DNA of 64,000 nucleotides from JALZKA01 sp963701205 (GCA_963701205.1 OY969575.1:434001-498000); one strand, 5' to 3'. Shown: positions 28,892 to 37,750, counted from the stretch's first letter. Numbers and translations are program-made. The notes: generated from the letters alone by a model not told the origin.

Positions 28892-30118
28892 CTAGACGGC
28901 GGCTGAAGCCGTCTCTGACTCCTTGGCGGCTGCGTCGGTTTGCGTCTTGACCGCCTCGGGCAGCGGCTCGTTGACGTTGCGGCCCATCAGCACTTCCTTC
29001 GCGATCACCAAACGCTGGATCTGCGACGTGCCTTCGTACAGCTGCATGATCTTGGCGTCACGCATCAGCTTTTCGACCGGGTAATCCTTGATGAATCCGT
29101 AGCCACCGTAGACCTGAACCGCATCAACGCTGATCTCCATTGCCGAGTCAGCGGCGAACCGCTTTGCGTGCGAGCAAGCGAGCGTGTTGCGGATGCCGTT
29201 GTCCAGCAGCGCTGCCGACTGCCAGGTCAAGAGCCGTCCGGCTTCGACCTTGGTGGCCATGTCGGCGATCATGAACGAGACGGCTTGGTGCATTGCGATC
29301 GGGACGCCGAACTGGACGCGCTCCTTCGAGTACTCGCAGGCGAACTCGAACGCGGCACGACCGATGCCGACCGCCATCGCGGCAACGCCGGGGCGCGTGC
29401 GATCGAGCGTCATCATCGCCAGCTTGAACCCCTTGTTCTCCTCGCCAAGCAGGTGATCAGCGGGAATCTCCGTCTCGTTGAAGACAACGGTCGCGGTGTT
29501 TGAAGCCCGCTGGCCGAGCTTGTCTTCCTTCTTGTCAATCGTGATCGTCTCGTCACGCGGAACGACGAAGGCCGAGATGCCGCGGTGGCCTGCGTCCTTG
29601 TCAGTCTTGGCGTAGACCGTGTACCAGTCGGCATGGCTGCCGTTGGTGATGAAGCACTTCGATCCGTTGATGACCCACTTATCACCGACCTTCTTGGCCG
29701 TGGTCTTCATCCCGGAGACGTCAGAGCCAGCATCCGGCTCGGTCAAGCAAAAGGACGCAAGCTTGGGACCCTCGGTGAGCATGCCCAGGTACTTCTTCTT
29801 GATGTCCTCTGATCCACCGAGCGCGACGGGCGCACCGGCCAGACCGTTGGCAGCGAGCGACGTGCCAACGCCCGAGCAACCCCAGCCAAATTCCTCTTCG
29901 ATCAGGCATCCGGAGAGGTAGTCCAGGCCCGGGCCACCGTACGCCTCATCGACGTGGGTGTTCATCAATCCGACCTCCCAGGCCTTCTCGATGATCTCCT
30001 GGGGCCAGGTGCTGTCCTTGTCGAGTTCCCAGGCCACGGGGCGAATTTCCTTGGTCGCAAAGTTGTGCGCCAACTCGCGCAGATCCTTCTGCTCGTCGGT
30101 AAGCGTGAAGTCAACCAC
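28892..30118 (-). CDS. Acyl-CoA dehydrogenase
   Basis: A FAD-dependent enzyme oxidising acyl-CoA to trans-2-enoyl-CoA. The 408 residues contain FCLTEPDAGSDVSGMKTTA (FAD and substrate contact), KCFITNGSHADWYTVYAKTD, DRTRPGVAAMAVGIGRAAFE and the catalytic Glu in MQLYEGTSQIQRLVIAKEVL. Length is normal. The start is a GTG at 30116-30118. A palindromic operator lies about 77 bp upstream and a strong terminator follows the stop, so it is probably a monocistronic, regulated gene. Confidence 0.94.
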   Translation of the reverse strand: MVDFTLTDEQKDLRELAHNFATKEIRPVAWELDKDSTWPQEIIEKAWEVGLMNTHVDEAYGGPGLDYLSGCLIEEEFGWGCSGVGTSLAANGLAGAPVALGGSEDIKKKYLGMLTEGPKLASFCLTEPDAGSDVSGMKTTAKKVGDKWVINGSKCFITNGSHADWYTVYAKTDKDAGHRGISAFVVPRDETITIDKKEDKLGQRASNTATVVFNETEIPADHLLGEENKGFKLAMMTLDRTRPGVAAMAVGIGRAAFEFACEYSKERVQFGVPIAMHQAVSFMIADMATKVEAGRLLTWQSAALLDNGIRNTLACSHAKRFAADSAMEISVDAVQVYGGYGFIKDYPVEKLMRDAKIMQLYEGTSQIQRLVIAKEVLMGRNVNEPLPEAVKTQTDAAAKESETASAAV

Positions 30119-30194
30119 TGCTTCGAAGCTCCTTTTAGTCGGAATGAGAGGAGTCGGTGAAAAGCGCTGCGAACGAGCCGCGGCTGACTCCCCG

Positions 30195-30212
30195 ATTGAC
30201 TAGTCAGTCAAT
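30195..30212. promoter_or_regulatory. Palindromic operator, FadR/TetR-type, upstream of the acyl-CoA dehydrogenase gene
   Basis: ATTGACT-AGTC-AGTCAAT is a perfect 7-bp inverted repeat; a second register gives the perfect 10-bp palindrome TGACTAGTCA at 30197-30206. It lies between the divergent genes starting at 30118 and 30290. The inner palindrome equals the centre of the B. subtilis FadR box as I remember it (TGAATGAMTANTCATTCA). Regulation by a fatty-acid-responsive TetR protein is inferred. Confidence 0.5.
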
Positions 30213-30289
30213 GCCGTTGGTCAGGCAAGGATAGCGGACAAATCGTGAAGTAAAGCGCTCAGATCCACACCCCCGCGTACCCTTGAGGC

Positions 30290-30754
30290 GTGCTTGGCGT
30301 CGCGCTCTCCAACGGCGATGCGATCCTGCTGATCGTGGCAATCGCGCTACCGCTTGGACTACTCAGCTTCCTGGGCGCAGGCGACGCCCTCAAGCAGATC
30401 GGCAAGGGTCCCCTGTCGATCGAACAAGAGATGCCGCAACGCAGCGGCTCGCGACCACCTGCGCTGTCAGCCGCCGAACGCGAAGCCGAGATTCGCCAGT
30501 TCCTCGAGGCTCGGGCCTATCGCCAGGCGGAGCGCGGCGAGGGGACGCTTGATATCGAGCTCGAGGTCAAGCGATTGCTGGAATCCGACGCCCAAACGAG
30601 TGGCAGCCTGACTGCCGATGCGGAGTTGGTGGCCGAGGTCCGCGACCTGGTGCTCGCCTCGAACGCCCGTAGGGAGCGGATGGGCAGGCCGACGCTTGAC
30701 GTTGATGCCGAGGTCCAGCGCCAACTGGCCGAACTCGAAAGCCTCGGGCAGTAG
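30290..30754 (+). CDS. Membrane-anchored hypothetical protein
   Basis: The 154 residues start at a GTG. One N-terminal hydrophobic segment (ILLIVAIALPLGLLSFLG, about 12-29) anchors a soluble, charged, helical cytoplasmic or outside domain. Two repeated segments resemble each other: IRQFLEARAYRQAERGEGTLDIELEV and VRDLVLASNARRERMGRPTLDVDAEV. This internal duplication of about 60 residues (L--R---R---G---LD---EV) is the clearest feature. Function unknown. Confidence 0.65.
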   Translation: MLGVALSNGDAILLIVAIALPLGLLSFLGAGDALKQIGKGPLSIEQEMPQRSGSRPPALSAAEREAEIRQFLEARAYRQAERGEGTLDIELEVKRLLESDAQTSGSLTADAELVAEVRDLVLASNARRERMGRPTLDVDAEVQRQLAELESLGQ

Positions 30755-30820
30755 TCGTCCACGAGCCCAAACCGGTTGCGGGGAGGCAGGTCGTGAGGAC
30801 AGCGTTTATTGTCCGGTGTC

Positions 30821-31159
30821 ATGAGCCCAGCTGACAAGGATGAAATTGTCGAGTTGGACGATTTGGTCGTCCGCCCCGGCACCTACTTCAACCCTCAGAC
30901 CGAGGTAGTCGTGATTGTCGATGACTCGTCATCGGTCGATCAGGAGGTCTTCAACATGGAGGCTTACGAGGGCGCCGACTGGGTTCGGATCACGGACGAT
31001 GTGCCTGTTGACGAGGACGCGCTCGGCCAGGCGCTTGAGCGCTTCCAGACCCACTACCACCCCGGCGCCGGCGGCTCGATCTCAGCCACAGCCCTCGAAC
31101 AGGACGATGGCGAGGAAGACGAGGGCGAGGAGGGCCAGGAGCCGGGCCGGGAGGACTGA
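30821..31159 (+). CDS. Conserved hypothetical acidic protein
   Basis: The 112 residues run from the ATG at 30821; a TTG four codons earlier is less likely. The folded part DEIVELDDLVVRPGTYFNPQTEVVVIVDDSSSVDQEVF is followed by a very acidic tail (DDGEEDEGEEGQE). Its stop overlaps the start of the cupin gene (TGATG), so the two are translationally coupled. Function unknown. Confidence 0.65.
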   Translation: MSPADKDEIVELDDLVVRPGTYFNPQTEVVVIVDDSSSVDQEVFNMEAYEGADWVRITDDVPVDEDALGQALERFQTHYHPGAGGSISATALEQDDGEEDEGEEGQEPGRED

Positions 31160-31554
31160 TGGCCGGCTACACGACCGCAACCCGCCAGGACGCCACCGAT
31201 TGGATGGCCGAATGGCCCGACTTCGGCGAGATGCGGTGGTATTCAGAGGCGCTTGCGACCGAGCAGGTTTCTTTTTCGTGGCGCCTCATGCCGGCTGGCA
31301 CAGGTGGTCGCGGCAGCTACGGGCATCGCCACCCGGGGCAAGAGGAGATCTACTTCGTGATCAGCGGGACCGCAACGTTCAAGGTCGGCGATGACGTGTT
31401 CGAGCTTGGCGCCAAGAGCGCCGCCCGGATGACGGGCGAGGAGTTCTACTCCGTCCACAACGACACCGATGACGACGTCGAAGTGCTGATCGTCTCAACG
31501 CGCCTGGAAGATCCGCAAACGGAGCGCAGCGACGACTTTTGGCCCGAGGCCTAG
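31159..31554 (+). CDS. Cupin domain-containing protein
   Basis: The 131-residue single-domain cupin has motif 1 HRHPGQEEIYFVISG with the two metal His and Glu. Motif 2 is partial (YSVHNDTDDDVEVLIV) and retains one His. A metal-dependent small-molecule binding or isomerase role is usual for the fold; the substrate cannot be told. The coupled upstream acidic protein may work with it. Confidence 0.82.
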   Translation: MAGYTTATRQDATDWMAEWPDFGEMRWYSEALATEQVSFSWRLMPAGTGGRGSYGHRHPGQEEIYFVISGTATFKVGDDVFELGAKSAARMTGEEFYSVHNDTDDDVEVLIVSTRLEDPQTERSDDFWPEA

Positions 31555-31564
31555 GTTGCGCAGA

Positions 31565-31771
31565 TCAATCGCGGGCCGCGTCGATCACGCCCGCTGCTGC
31601 CAAGAAGAGGTCCCGCCCCGCCTCAGTTTCCGGCGCGTGGACGACCCCACGCCCCCCGGCTCGATAGACGCGAGCAAACGGCTTCCGCGTGAGTCGGCGG
31701 CGGCGCAGGTAGGCGGCTGCCTCGTCCGCGTAGCCGGAAACACGATCCATCACCAGGCGATGCGGCTTCAC
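31565..31771 (-). CDS. Small hypothetical protein coupled to the Roadblock/LC7 gene
   Basis: The 68 residues start at the GTG at 31769-31771, inside a GTGA overlap with the upstream gene's TGA. The sequence looks folded and coding (LVMDRVSGYADEAAAYLRRR, then GRDLFLAAAGVIDAARD). A longer reading to 32200 exists in this frame, but its extra part is Arg-rich shadow of the Roadblock gene. No family recognised. Confidence 0.5.
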   Translation of the reverse strand: MKPHRLVMDRVSGYADEAAAYLRRRRLTRKPFARVYRAGGRGVVHAPETEAGRDLFLAAAGVIDAARD

Positions 31772-32189
31772 GGTCCGACCACGCTGGCTGTGGCGATCCG
31801 GCGGAGATCTCTGAGGCTCGCGCGCATATCGGCCAACATCAATGACGCAAGCGTGAAGCGTTCGGTCACCGCGACGATGGCCCGATCGCCGTCGCGAGCC
31901 AAGTAGACCTCGCCGTCTTCGGTTGCCACATGGGCGTGCACGGCCGGCTCGCCAGAGGCGCGGTCGGCGGCCGCGAGCAATTTTTCGGCGGCCTCCCCCA
32001 GCGCAGCGGATCGCCGCTTGACGCGAGGACGCGCCCGGATTCGACCACCACGGCTCCGCGAATATCCGCCGATAGCGCCAAAAAACGCTCGATCGCCGTC
32101 TCGGCTCCGGTTCCGGTCGGCTCCAGGTAGGGGCTTCCCAGAGGCGCGGTTGCGATCGGGTCCGGCATTTGGTGGAACATATAGGGCAT
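31768..32189 (-). pseudogene. Roadblock/LC7-like protein gene with one-base frameshift
   Basis: The N-terminal part (from ATG 32189 or 32168) reads AIERFLALSADIRGAVVVESGRVLASSGD in one frame. The C-terminal part reads EAAEKLLAAADRASGEPAV, then DRAIVAVTERFTLASLMLADMRASL in another. Joined, they give about 140 residues with the Roadblock/LC7 plan of a dimeric small-GTPase accessory or sensor fold. One base is missing between 31995 and 32011; the five-C run at 31995-31999 is the best candidate. No GTPase gene lies adjacent. It could be a true pseudogene or a read error. Confidence 0.6.
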
Positions 32190-32328
32190 GAACACGGCAC
32201 AAGTCTCCTGGCTGACCACCGTCGGCATCTGCGCGCTCGCCGCGGTACTGCTCGCCCTCAACGGCTACACGGGCTACTCGATCACGGTGGCGCTGGTCGG
32301 CGTCGCCGCCGCGGTCAACCTGACCTAG
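32188..32328 (+). CDS. 46-residue membrane protein
   Basis: ATG 32188-32190 to TAG 32326-32328. Two hydrophobic stretches (LTTVGICALAAVLLALNGY and ITVALVGVAAAVNLT) cover nearly the whole length, so it should be a tiny integral membrane protein. Its ATG overlaps the divergent ATG of the Roadblock gene, and its TAG overlaps the stop of the CDF gene in a shared CTAG. Too short for homology judgement. Confidence 0.5.
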   Translation: MNTAQVSWLTTVGICALAAVLLALNGYTGYSITVALVGVAAAVNLT

Positions 32329-33236
32329 GAGCGCCCGCCCCACCGAAACGGACTGTCGTCCATCTCGCGCAGCGAGCTTTCCGGCTCGACATGAACGAGG
32401 ACATCGGCCGCGGGAAACTCCGCCCGGATCGCATCGCGCAACTTATGGGCGGCATCATGGGCTCGTTCAAGCGACGTGCCATCGCGAAACTGGGCGTGGA
32501 GGTCGATCCAGTGCCTTGCTCCAGCCCGGCGAGCGCGCAGCTTGTGGTAGCCAACCATCTCCGGGACCGCGGCGGCGGCGATTGCCGACTCGATGCGGTC
32601 GAGGTCCTCAGGCGGCGGCGCTTCGTCCACAAGGGCCCGGCCTGATGTGCGCACGATTCGGATCCCTGTGTGGATGATCACGATCGCTACGGCGATCGCG
32701 GCGATCGCGTCAAAGATGGCCTCGTCGGTGATTTCGACCGCCACGAGACCGACAAGCACGCCCATCGAGCTCAGGGCGTCGGTCCACAGATGCGCCGCGT
32801 CGCCCTCAAGCGCGGGCGAGCCGAACTCGCGGGCACGCCGAGCCAAAAACGATGCGACGACAAGGTTCGTCACGATCGAAGCGGCAATCACGGCGATGCC
32901 GATCCCAAGGCTCTGCAGTTCGTGATCGCCCGAGAGTCGCCGGGTGGCCTCATAGACGATCAGGGCGGCACCGACCAAGATCAGGACGCCCTCAGCGGCG
33001 GCACCCAGGTTCTCGCTCTTTTCGTGCCCGTACGTATGGTCAGCGTCGGGCGGCTGATCGGCACGGCGGATCGAGACGAAGGCGATGACCGAGGCGATCA
33101 GGTCAAGGCCCGAATGCAGCGCGTCGGTCAGGATCGCGATCGAGCCCGTCACCAAGCCGGCAAACACCTTCAGGACAATGAGTGCAGAGTTCGAAACGAT
33201 CGATACGACGGCCGCCCCAGCCTTCGTGCGGATCAC
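32325..33236 (-). CDS. Cation diffusion facilitator family transporter
   Basis: A proton-driven exporter of Zn2+/Mn2+/Fe2+-type divalent cations. The 303 residues have six expected membrane helices. Metal-site residues are present in TDALHSGLD (TM2) and HLWTDALSSMG (TM5, H-x3-D), plus the CDF loop ADHTYGHEKSENLGA. The C-terminal ferredoxin-like cytoplasmic domain (about 205-300) ends HDAAHKLRDAIRAEFPAADVLVHVEP. The start GTG overlaps the rdgB stop (GTGA), so rph-rdgB-CDF form one unit. Confidence 0.93.
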   Translation of the reverse strand: MIRTKAGAAVVSIVSNSALIVLKVFAGLVTGSIAILTDALHSGLDLIASVIAFVSIRRADQPPDADHTYGHEKSENLGAAAEGVLILVGAALIVYEATRRLSGDHELQSLGIGIAVIAASIVTNLVVASFLARRAREFGSPALEGDAAHLWTDALSSMGVLVGLVAVEITDEAIFDAIAAIAVAIVIIHTGIRIVRTSGRALVDEAPPPEDLDRIESAIAAAAVPEMVGYHKLRARRAGARHWIDLHAQFRDGTSLERAHDAAHKLRDAIRAEFPAADVLVHVEPESSLREMDDSPFRWGGRS

Positions 33237-33823
33237 GTGACAGGCCCCTGTCCAAGCGCTCGCGCCATCTTCCGGGCGGCACGACCCCGGTGACTGATGG
33301 CGTGTTTTTCAGCGTCGGTCAACTCAGCCATCGTGCGCCGGTCCTCCGGGGCGGAATCGTTCGGCACGAAGGCCGGGTCGTAACCGAAGCCTCCCGAGCC
33401 ACGAGGGGCCGCGATCATCTCGCCTTCGCAGCGGCCCTCGACGAGGGTCTCCACACCGTCAACCCCGATGTGTGCAAGCGCGCAGATGTAGGCCACGCGC
33501 CGGTCAACGACGCCGTCCAACTCACGAATCAGCAGGGCCAGATTCTCGGCATCGCTCGCGTCCTCCCCTGCGTAGCGAGCCGAACGAACCCCGGGAGCGC
33601 CAGCCAAGGCGGCCGCAGCGATGCCCGAATCGTCTGCGAGCGCCGCCAGGCCGGTGGCGCTGTGCGCCGCCCGCGCCTTGCCGAGCGCGTTCTCGGCAAA
33701 TGTCTCACCGTCTTCGGGCGGCAATTCGACGTCGCCGGGGAGCTCGACGAGGTCGAAGCCCACCAGGATCTGCTCAAGTTCGCGAACCTTGTGAGGGTTG
33801 CGCGTGGCGACAACCAGCGGCAT
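33233..33823 (-). CDS. rdgB: dITP/XTP pyrophosphatase (RdgB/HAM1)
   Basis: It hydrolyses non-canonical purine NTPs (ITP, XTP) to keep them out of DNA and RNA. I choose the ATG at 33821-33823, giving 196 residues beginning MPLVVATRNPHKVREL, the family N-terminus; a longer reading adds 50 Arg-rich residues overlapping rph. Motifs: LADDSGI, GSGGFGYDPAF, EKHAISHRGRA. The rph-rdgB pairing is very common in bacteria. Confidence 0.96.
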   Translation of the reverse strand: MPLVVATRNPHKVRELEQILVGFDLVELPGDVELPPEDGETFAENALGKARAAHSATGLAALADDSGIAAAALAGAPGVRSARYAGEDASDAENLALLIRELDGVVDRRVAYICALAHIGVDGVETLVEGRCEGEMIAAPRGSGGFGYDPAFVPNDSAPEDRRTMAELTDAEKHAISHRGRAARKMARALGQGPVT

Positions 33824-33833
33824 CGCGTCGGTG

Positions 33834-34556
33834 CTAGGCGCCGCAGGCAGCCGTCTGGGCGTCGCGAAGCTTCGCGATCGCCGGCTCCGCCAGCGCGAGC
33901 AATTCGTCCAACCTGGCCTTCGAGACCGGCGTCTGCTCGGCGGTCGCCTGAACTTCGACCAGGCCACCGTCACCAGCCATCACGATGTTCGCGTCCACCT
34001 CGGCCCGGGAATCTTCCGAGTAGTCAAGATCGCAGAGCGCCGCCCCATCGACGATCCCGCAGCTGATCGCAGCCAAGGAACTGGTCAGGGGATCGGCCTC
34101 AAGCCGGCCGTCGTCGCGAAGCCGATTGAGCGCCAGGCGCAGGGCAACCCAGCCGCCGGTGATCGCCGCGCAGCGCGTCCCCCCGTCCGCCTGCAGGACG
34201 TCACAGTCCACATACACGCTGCGCTCCCCCAACGCCTCCAGATCCACAACGGCGCGTAGTGACCGTCCGATCAGCCGCTGGATCTCCACCCCGCGGCCGT
34301 CCTGACGACCCTTGCGGCCGTCGCGCTCCTTGCGCTCGCCGGTGGACGCTGGCAGCATCGCGTACTCCGCCGTGACCCAGCCGCGCCCGCGACCCTCCAT
34401 CCAGCGCGGCACGGAGGCGCTGACCGACGCGGTGCAGATCACCCGAGTCTCACCCTGAGAATAGAGCGCCGAGCCGGTCGCCGTTCGGACGAAGTCCGGC
34501 TCGATCTCCACTGGCCGCACGTCGGCGGGGGTGCGCTCGTAGCTTCGTGATGCCAT
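33834..34556 (-). CDS. rph: Ribonuclease PH
   Basis: A phosphorolytic 3'-5' exoribonuclease that trims tRNA 3' ends. The 240 residues contain RVICTASVS, GRGWVTAEYAMLPAST, RKGRQDGRGVEIQRLIGRSLRA and DCDVLQADGGTR, all RNase PH signatures, at standard length. The gene starts with an ATG at 34554-34556 and is 10 bp upstream of rdgB on the same strand. Confidence 0.97.
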   Translation of the reverse strand: MASRSYERTPADVRPVEIEPDFVRTATGSALYSQGETRVICTASVSASVPRWMEGRGRGWVTAEYAMLPASTGERKERDGRKGRQDGRGVEIQRLIGRSLRAVVDLEALGERSVYVDCDVLQADGGTRCAAITGGWVALRLALNRLRDDGRLEADPLTSSLAAISCGIVDGAALCDLDYSEDSRAEVDANIVMAGDGGLVEVQATAEQTPVSKARLDELLALAEPAIAKLRDAQTAACGA

Positions 34557-34628
34557 GGGGCGAGCAGTCTTTCAGGTCGCCGCCCGGGCGTCCGGAAATC
34601 ACGCGACGGCGACCGCCGGCAGCGAGCC

Positions 34629-34856
34629 CTACTTGAACGTGATCGCGTTAATCGCCGAGCGGATCTTCGCGACGATTACCTCCGCGATCTCAAGGCCCTG
34701 GGTTCCCTGAAATCCCTTCATCGCGGCAACCATCCCGACCATCAGCAGTGAGACCAACAGGATCAGGCCGACGTACTCGACCGTGCCCTGCCCCCGTTGC
34801 GAACTCAATGCCGCGCCAGCCGCGGCGCGCATCCTCGATCGTGTGAGCTGAACCAT
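34629..34856 (-). CDS. Flp/TadE-like pilin
   Basis: The 75 residues run from the ATG at 34854-34856. A basic leader (MVQLTRSRMRAAAGAALSSQ) precedes RGQGTVEYVGLILLVSLLMVG, the Flp-pilin pattern of prepilin cleavage at Gly followed by -E-Y- and a hydrophobic helix. The rest is a short extracellular tail. No tad secretion genes lie in the window. A longer upstream start is possible but adds an unrelated segment. Confidence 0.7.
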   Translation of the reverse strand: MVQLTRSRMRAAAGAALSSQRGQGTVEYVGLILLVSLLMVGMVAAMKGFQGTQGLEIAEVIVAKIRSAINAITFK

Positions 34857-34990
34857 GGCGTCCTTTCGTTGTTTGACTGCGCTCGAATCCTCCGCCGACG
34901 GCCGTGACGAGACAAGACGGGAAGCGGACAAGAGCGCGACGAGCAGGCCGCCCAAGAGTCGTCAACCCCGATCTCGTAAAGTGAGAACCC

Positions 34991-37750
34991 GTGGCAAGAC
35001 GCCGATTCAGCTTTCGCCGGGGATTGGACGACGGCAACAAGGAAACCAAGGAAGCTCCGCAGGGAGGGTCCGGACCGCCTGCGCCTGCCAACGGCGCTCA
35101 ATCGCAATCCGCCGGCACGGACGCTGACACCGGGCAAACCGCTGCCACACCCCAGACCGAAGTAATGCGGACTCCCGATCCCGGCTCGCAGCCCAAGCCC
35201 ACCCCTGGCAACGGTCAAACCACCGACAGCCAGTCCGCGTCCGCCGGGCTGTTTGACCGCGAGATCGAATCCGGCGATTTCGTCCCGCCCGAGACGGGCG
35301 GCGCGAAGCCCGACGCCGAAGCTGCGTACCCCTCCACCCAGGAATGGCAAATTGACCTAAGCGCGAAGCCCGGGCAGGAGACGGCAGCGCCCGAGAGTCA
35401 TGAGACAGGCGCGTTCCTGCCCGCAGGGGTGGAACCCAAGTCCGAGGCTGCGCCGCCTGAGTCGACCGCCCCTCCGCCGGCGCCAGCGAAGCCCGCGGCT
35501 GCGGATACTGCAGACCCCGTGGCTGAGGCCGCGAAACCTTCGCCCCCCGCGGCCGAGGCACCGGTGACGCCGGCTCCAGTCACCTCCGCGGCAGCGCCAA
35601 CCGCGCCCCCCGCGCAAGTTGACGCCTCAGCCGACATCGCCGAGCGCATCAGGAAAGCGGAGGAGGTCGCAGCCAACGCCGCCGAGGAGCGAGCCATCGC
35701 CGAGATCGTCGCCCTCGAGGAAGATCTTGAGCGCGCCAAGCTGGAGGGCAAGCGCCAAGCCGACGAGCTGGCTGCCCGCCTGGCGATAGCCGAACAGCGG
35801 GCTGCCGATGCTGAAGGGAAGACGCCGCCCACGCCGTCAACGGCGCCAGCCGGTTCCACCCACTCGCCGGCCGACACCAAGGCACTTGAGGAAAAAGCAC
35901 GGGAAGGCGCCGCGCGTTGGCTTCGCTCCCAGATCCGGAACGTTGAGCGCGACGCCAACGCCAAGGTCAAAGACGCCGAACGCAGGGTCAAGGAAAAGGT
36001 CAAGGAGGAGGTCGCGAAGGCTGTCGACGAGGCGCCCGCCAAGGGGGCTTCAACCCCAGCCGCAGCCGATGTTGAAAAGCGGATCGCCGCTGAGGTCGCC
36101 CGCGTTCGAAAGGAAGCCGACGCCCGCGTCCAGGCAGCGGAGGTCGCCGTTCAGAAGGCGGCGGCGGCTGCCCCAGCCGCCGCCGCCACGAGCGGACGCG
36201 TCGATACCGCTGTCCAGGAGGCGCTGACGCAGGCCCAGGAGGCCGAGGCCCGCGCCACCGCCGCCAAACGGGCGCAGTCCGAGACAGAACGGACGCTGAG
36301 GGAAGAGGCGGAGCGCCGCGTTCAGTCTGAGACGGCGGACCTACGACGTGAGCTTGATCTGCTGCGCGCGACCATCGACGAACGGGTCCGCGAGACCGAG
36401 GAACGTGTTCGGGCCGAAGCCGAGGCGAAGGCCAATGCCGAGGCCGACGACCGTGCTCGCGCGGCCACCGCTCGCGCTCGCGCCGAGGTCGAGGACATGG
36501 CGCTCCAGTCAAGCGAGGTAACCCGTAAGCAGCTCGAGGCCGCGGCTGAGCAGAGCGCGAGCAAGCGAGCCCAGGCCGAGATCGATCAGATCCGCTCGGA
36601 GGCCGACGCGCGCACCAAGCTTGAAGTCGAGGCGGCGCGCAAGGCGGCCGAAGGTCGCTTCGCCGCCGACCTCGCGAAGCGCGAGGAACAGCTCGAGACG
36701 GAGCGCGAGGAGAAGATCCGTGTAATCGAGGCGTCCGACAGCCGCCTGCGCGAGATCGAAAAGCGCGCATTGGCTGCAGCGGAACGCGTCGCGACCGCCG
36801 AGCACGAGCTTGAACGAGAGGCCGAGCGACTGCGAGTCAGCGCCGAGAAACGTCTGGGCGAGGAAACCCAGAAGGCGCGACAGGAGGCGACGGCCACCGC
36901 CGACGCCCGGGTGCGAGCCCGCGAAGAGGAGCTGGAACGAGCCAAGGCCGACGCCAAGCAGCAAATCACTGCGGCCACGGCCGAGATCGAAGCCGTACGC
37001 AAGCAGACCGCCGACGAGATCGAGCAGATGCGAAACGACGCCGACCTGCGCGTCACCAACACCGCCGCGAAGGCCAAACGCGACACCGAAGCCCGCGTCC
37101 GCACTGAAGAGCAGCGCAAGCTCCAAGAGGAGATCACTCGGGTCAAGGCCGAAGCAAAGGCCGAGCTTGAGGCCGCCGCGAAGGCCGCGCGCGCAGAAGC
37201 CGAGAGCGATCGCGACGCCAAGGTGGCCGCCCTGACCTCCGAGCTGAACGCGGTCAAGGCAGAACGGGCCAAGGCCCTTTCTGCCTCTGAGCGCAGCGTC
37301 CAGGCGGCGGAGGAGCGCGCGCGCAGTGCCGAGTCCGTCGCAGCCAAGGCCGCCGTCGAGTCGCGCGCCGCAGCATCAAATTGGCTGCGGGCGCAGACCG
37401 CTGCCGTCAAGAAAGACGGTGAGCGCAGCGGGATGCAGCAAGTCCGCGAGGCGGTCGAGTCCGCCGAAGCAAAGGCTCGGGCCGCGCACGAAGCCAGCCT
37501 TGAGAAGGCGATCAAGCAACTCAGCAGCGAGGCCGAGAGCAATCTTCGCCGCGAGATCGCGACGGCCAAGGCCGCGGGCGATATCGAGGCACGTGACGCC
37601 CTGCGCGGCCGCGAGGACGAGCTAAATCGCGAACGCGCGGTCATCGAAGGTGAGCTGGCCGCGACCAGACGCCAACTTGACGATGCGTATGAGCGGGTGG
37701 CCGCCGCCGAGCGACGCGCCGCCGAGGCCGAGGCGGGCGCACCGCCATGA
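34991..37750 (+). CDS. Very long coiled-coil protein (N-terminal part of a frameshifted gene)
   Basis: The 919 residues run from a GTG start. Residues 1-215 are Pro/Ala/Thr/Gln-rich and disordered. From about 215 to the end the protein is almost continuous Ala/Glu/Arg/Lys heptad coiled coil (AKAEAEAKANAEADDRARAA is typical), with a low-complexity break near 285-300. The stop TGA at 37748-37750 is probably artificial: another frame continues with HELARDRESRFQDIEGKL, as if one G were extra in the GGG at 37735-37737. The full product would be about 1,158 residues ending with the helix-hairpin-helix described at 37990-38469. A scaffold or nucleoid/cytoskeletal role is possible; no named family recognised. 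Confidence 0.7.
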   Translation: MARRRFSFRRGLDDGNKETKEAPQGGSGPPAPANGAQSQSAGTDADTGQTAATPQTEVMRTPDPGSQPKPTPGNGQTTDSQSASAGLFDREIESGDFVPPETGGAKPDAEAAYPSTQEWQIDLSAKPGQETAAPESHETGAFLPAGVEPKSEAAPPESTAPPPAPAKPAAADTADPVAEAAKPSPPAAEAPVTPAPVTSAAAPTAPPAQVDASADIAERIRKAEEVAANAAEERAIAEIVALEEDLERAKLEGKRQADELAARLAIAEQRAADAEGKTPPTPSTAPAGSTHSPADTKALEEKAREGAARWLRSQIRNVERDANAKVKDAERRVKEKVKEEVAKAVDEAPAKGASTPAAADVEKRIAAEVARVRKEADARVQAAEVAVQKAAAAAPAAAATSGRVDTAVQEALTQAQEAEARATAAKRAQSETERTLREEAERRVQSETADLRRELDLLRATIDERVRETEERVRAEAEAKANAEADDRARAATARARAEVEDMALQSSEVTRKQLEAAAEQSASKRAQAEIDQIRSEADARTKLEVEAARKAAEGRFAADLAKREEQLETEREEKIRVIEASDSRLREIEKRALAAAERVATAEHELEREAERLRVSAEKRLGEETQKARQEATATADARVRAREEELERAKADAKQQITAATAEIEAVRKQTADEIEQMRNDADLRVTNTAAKAKRDTEARVRTEEQRKLQEEITRVKAEAKAELEAAAKAARAEAESDRDAKVAALTSELNAVKAERAKALSASERSVQAAEERARSAESVAAKAAVESRAAASNWLRAQTAAVKKDGERSGMQQVREAVESAEAKARAAHEASLEKAIKQLSSEAESNLRREIATAKAAGDIEARDALRGREDELNRERAVIEGELAATRRQLDDAYERVAAAERRAAEAEAGAPP

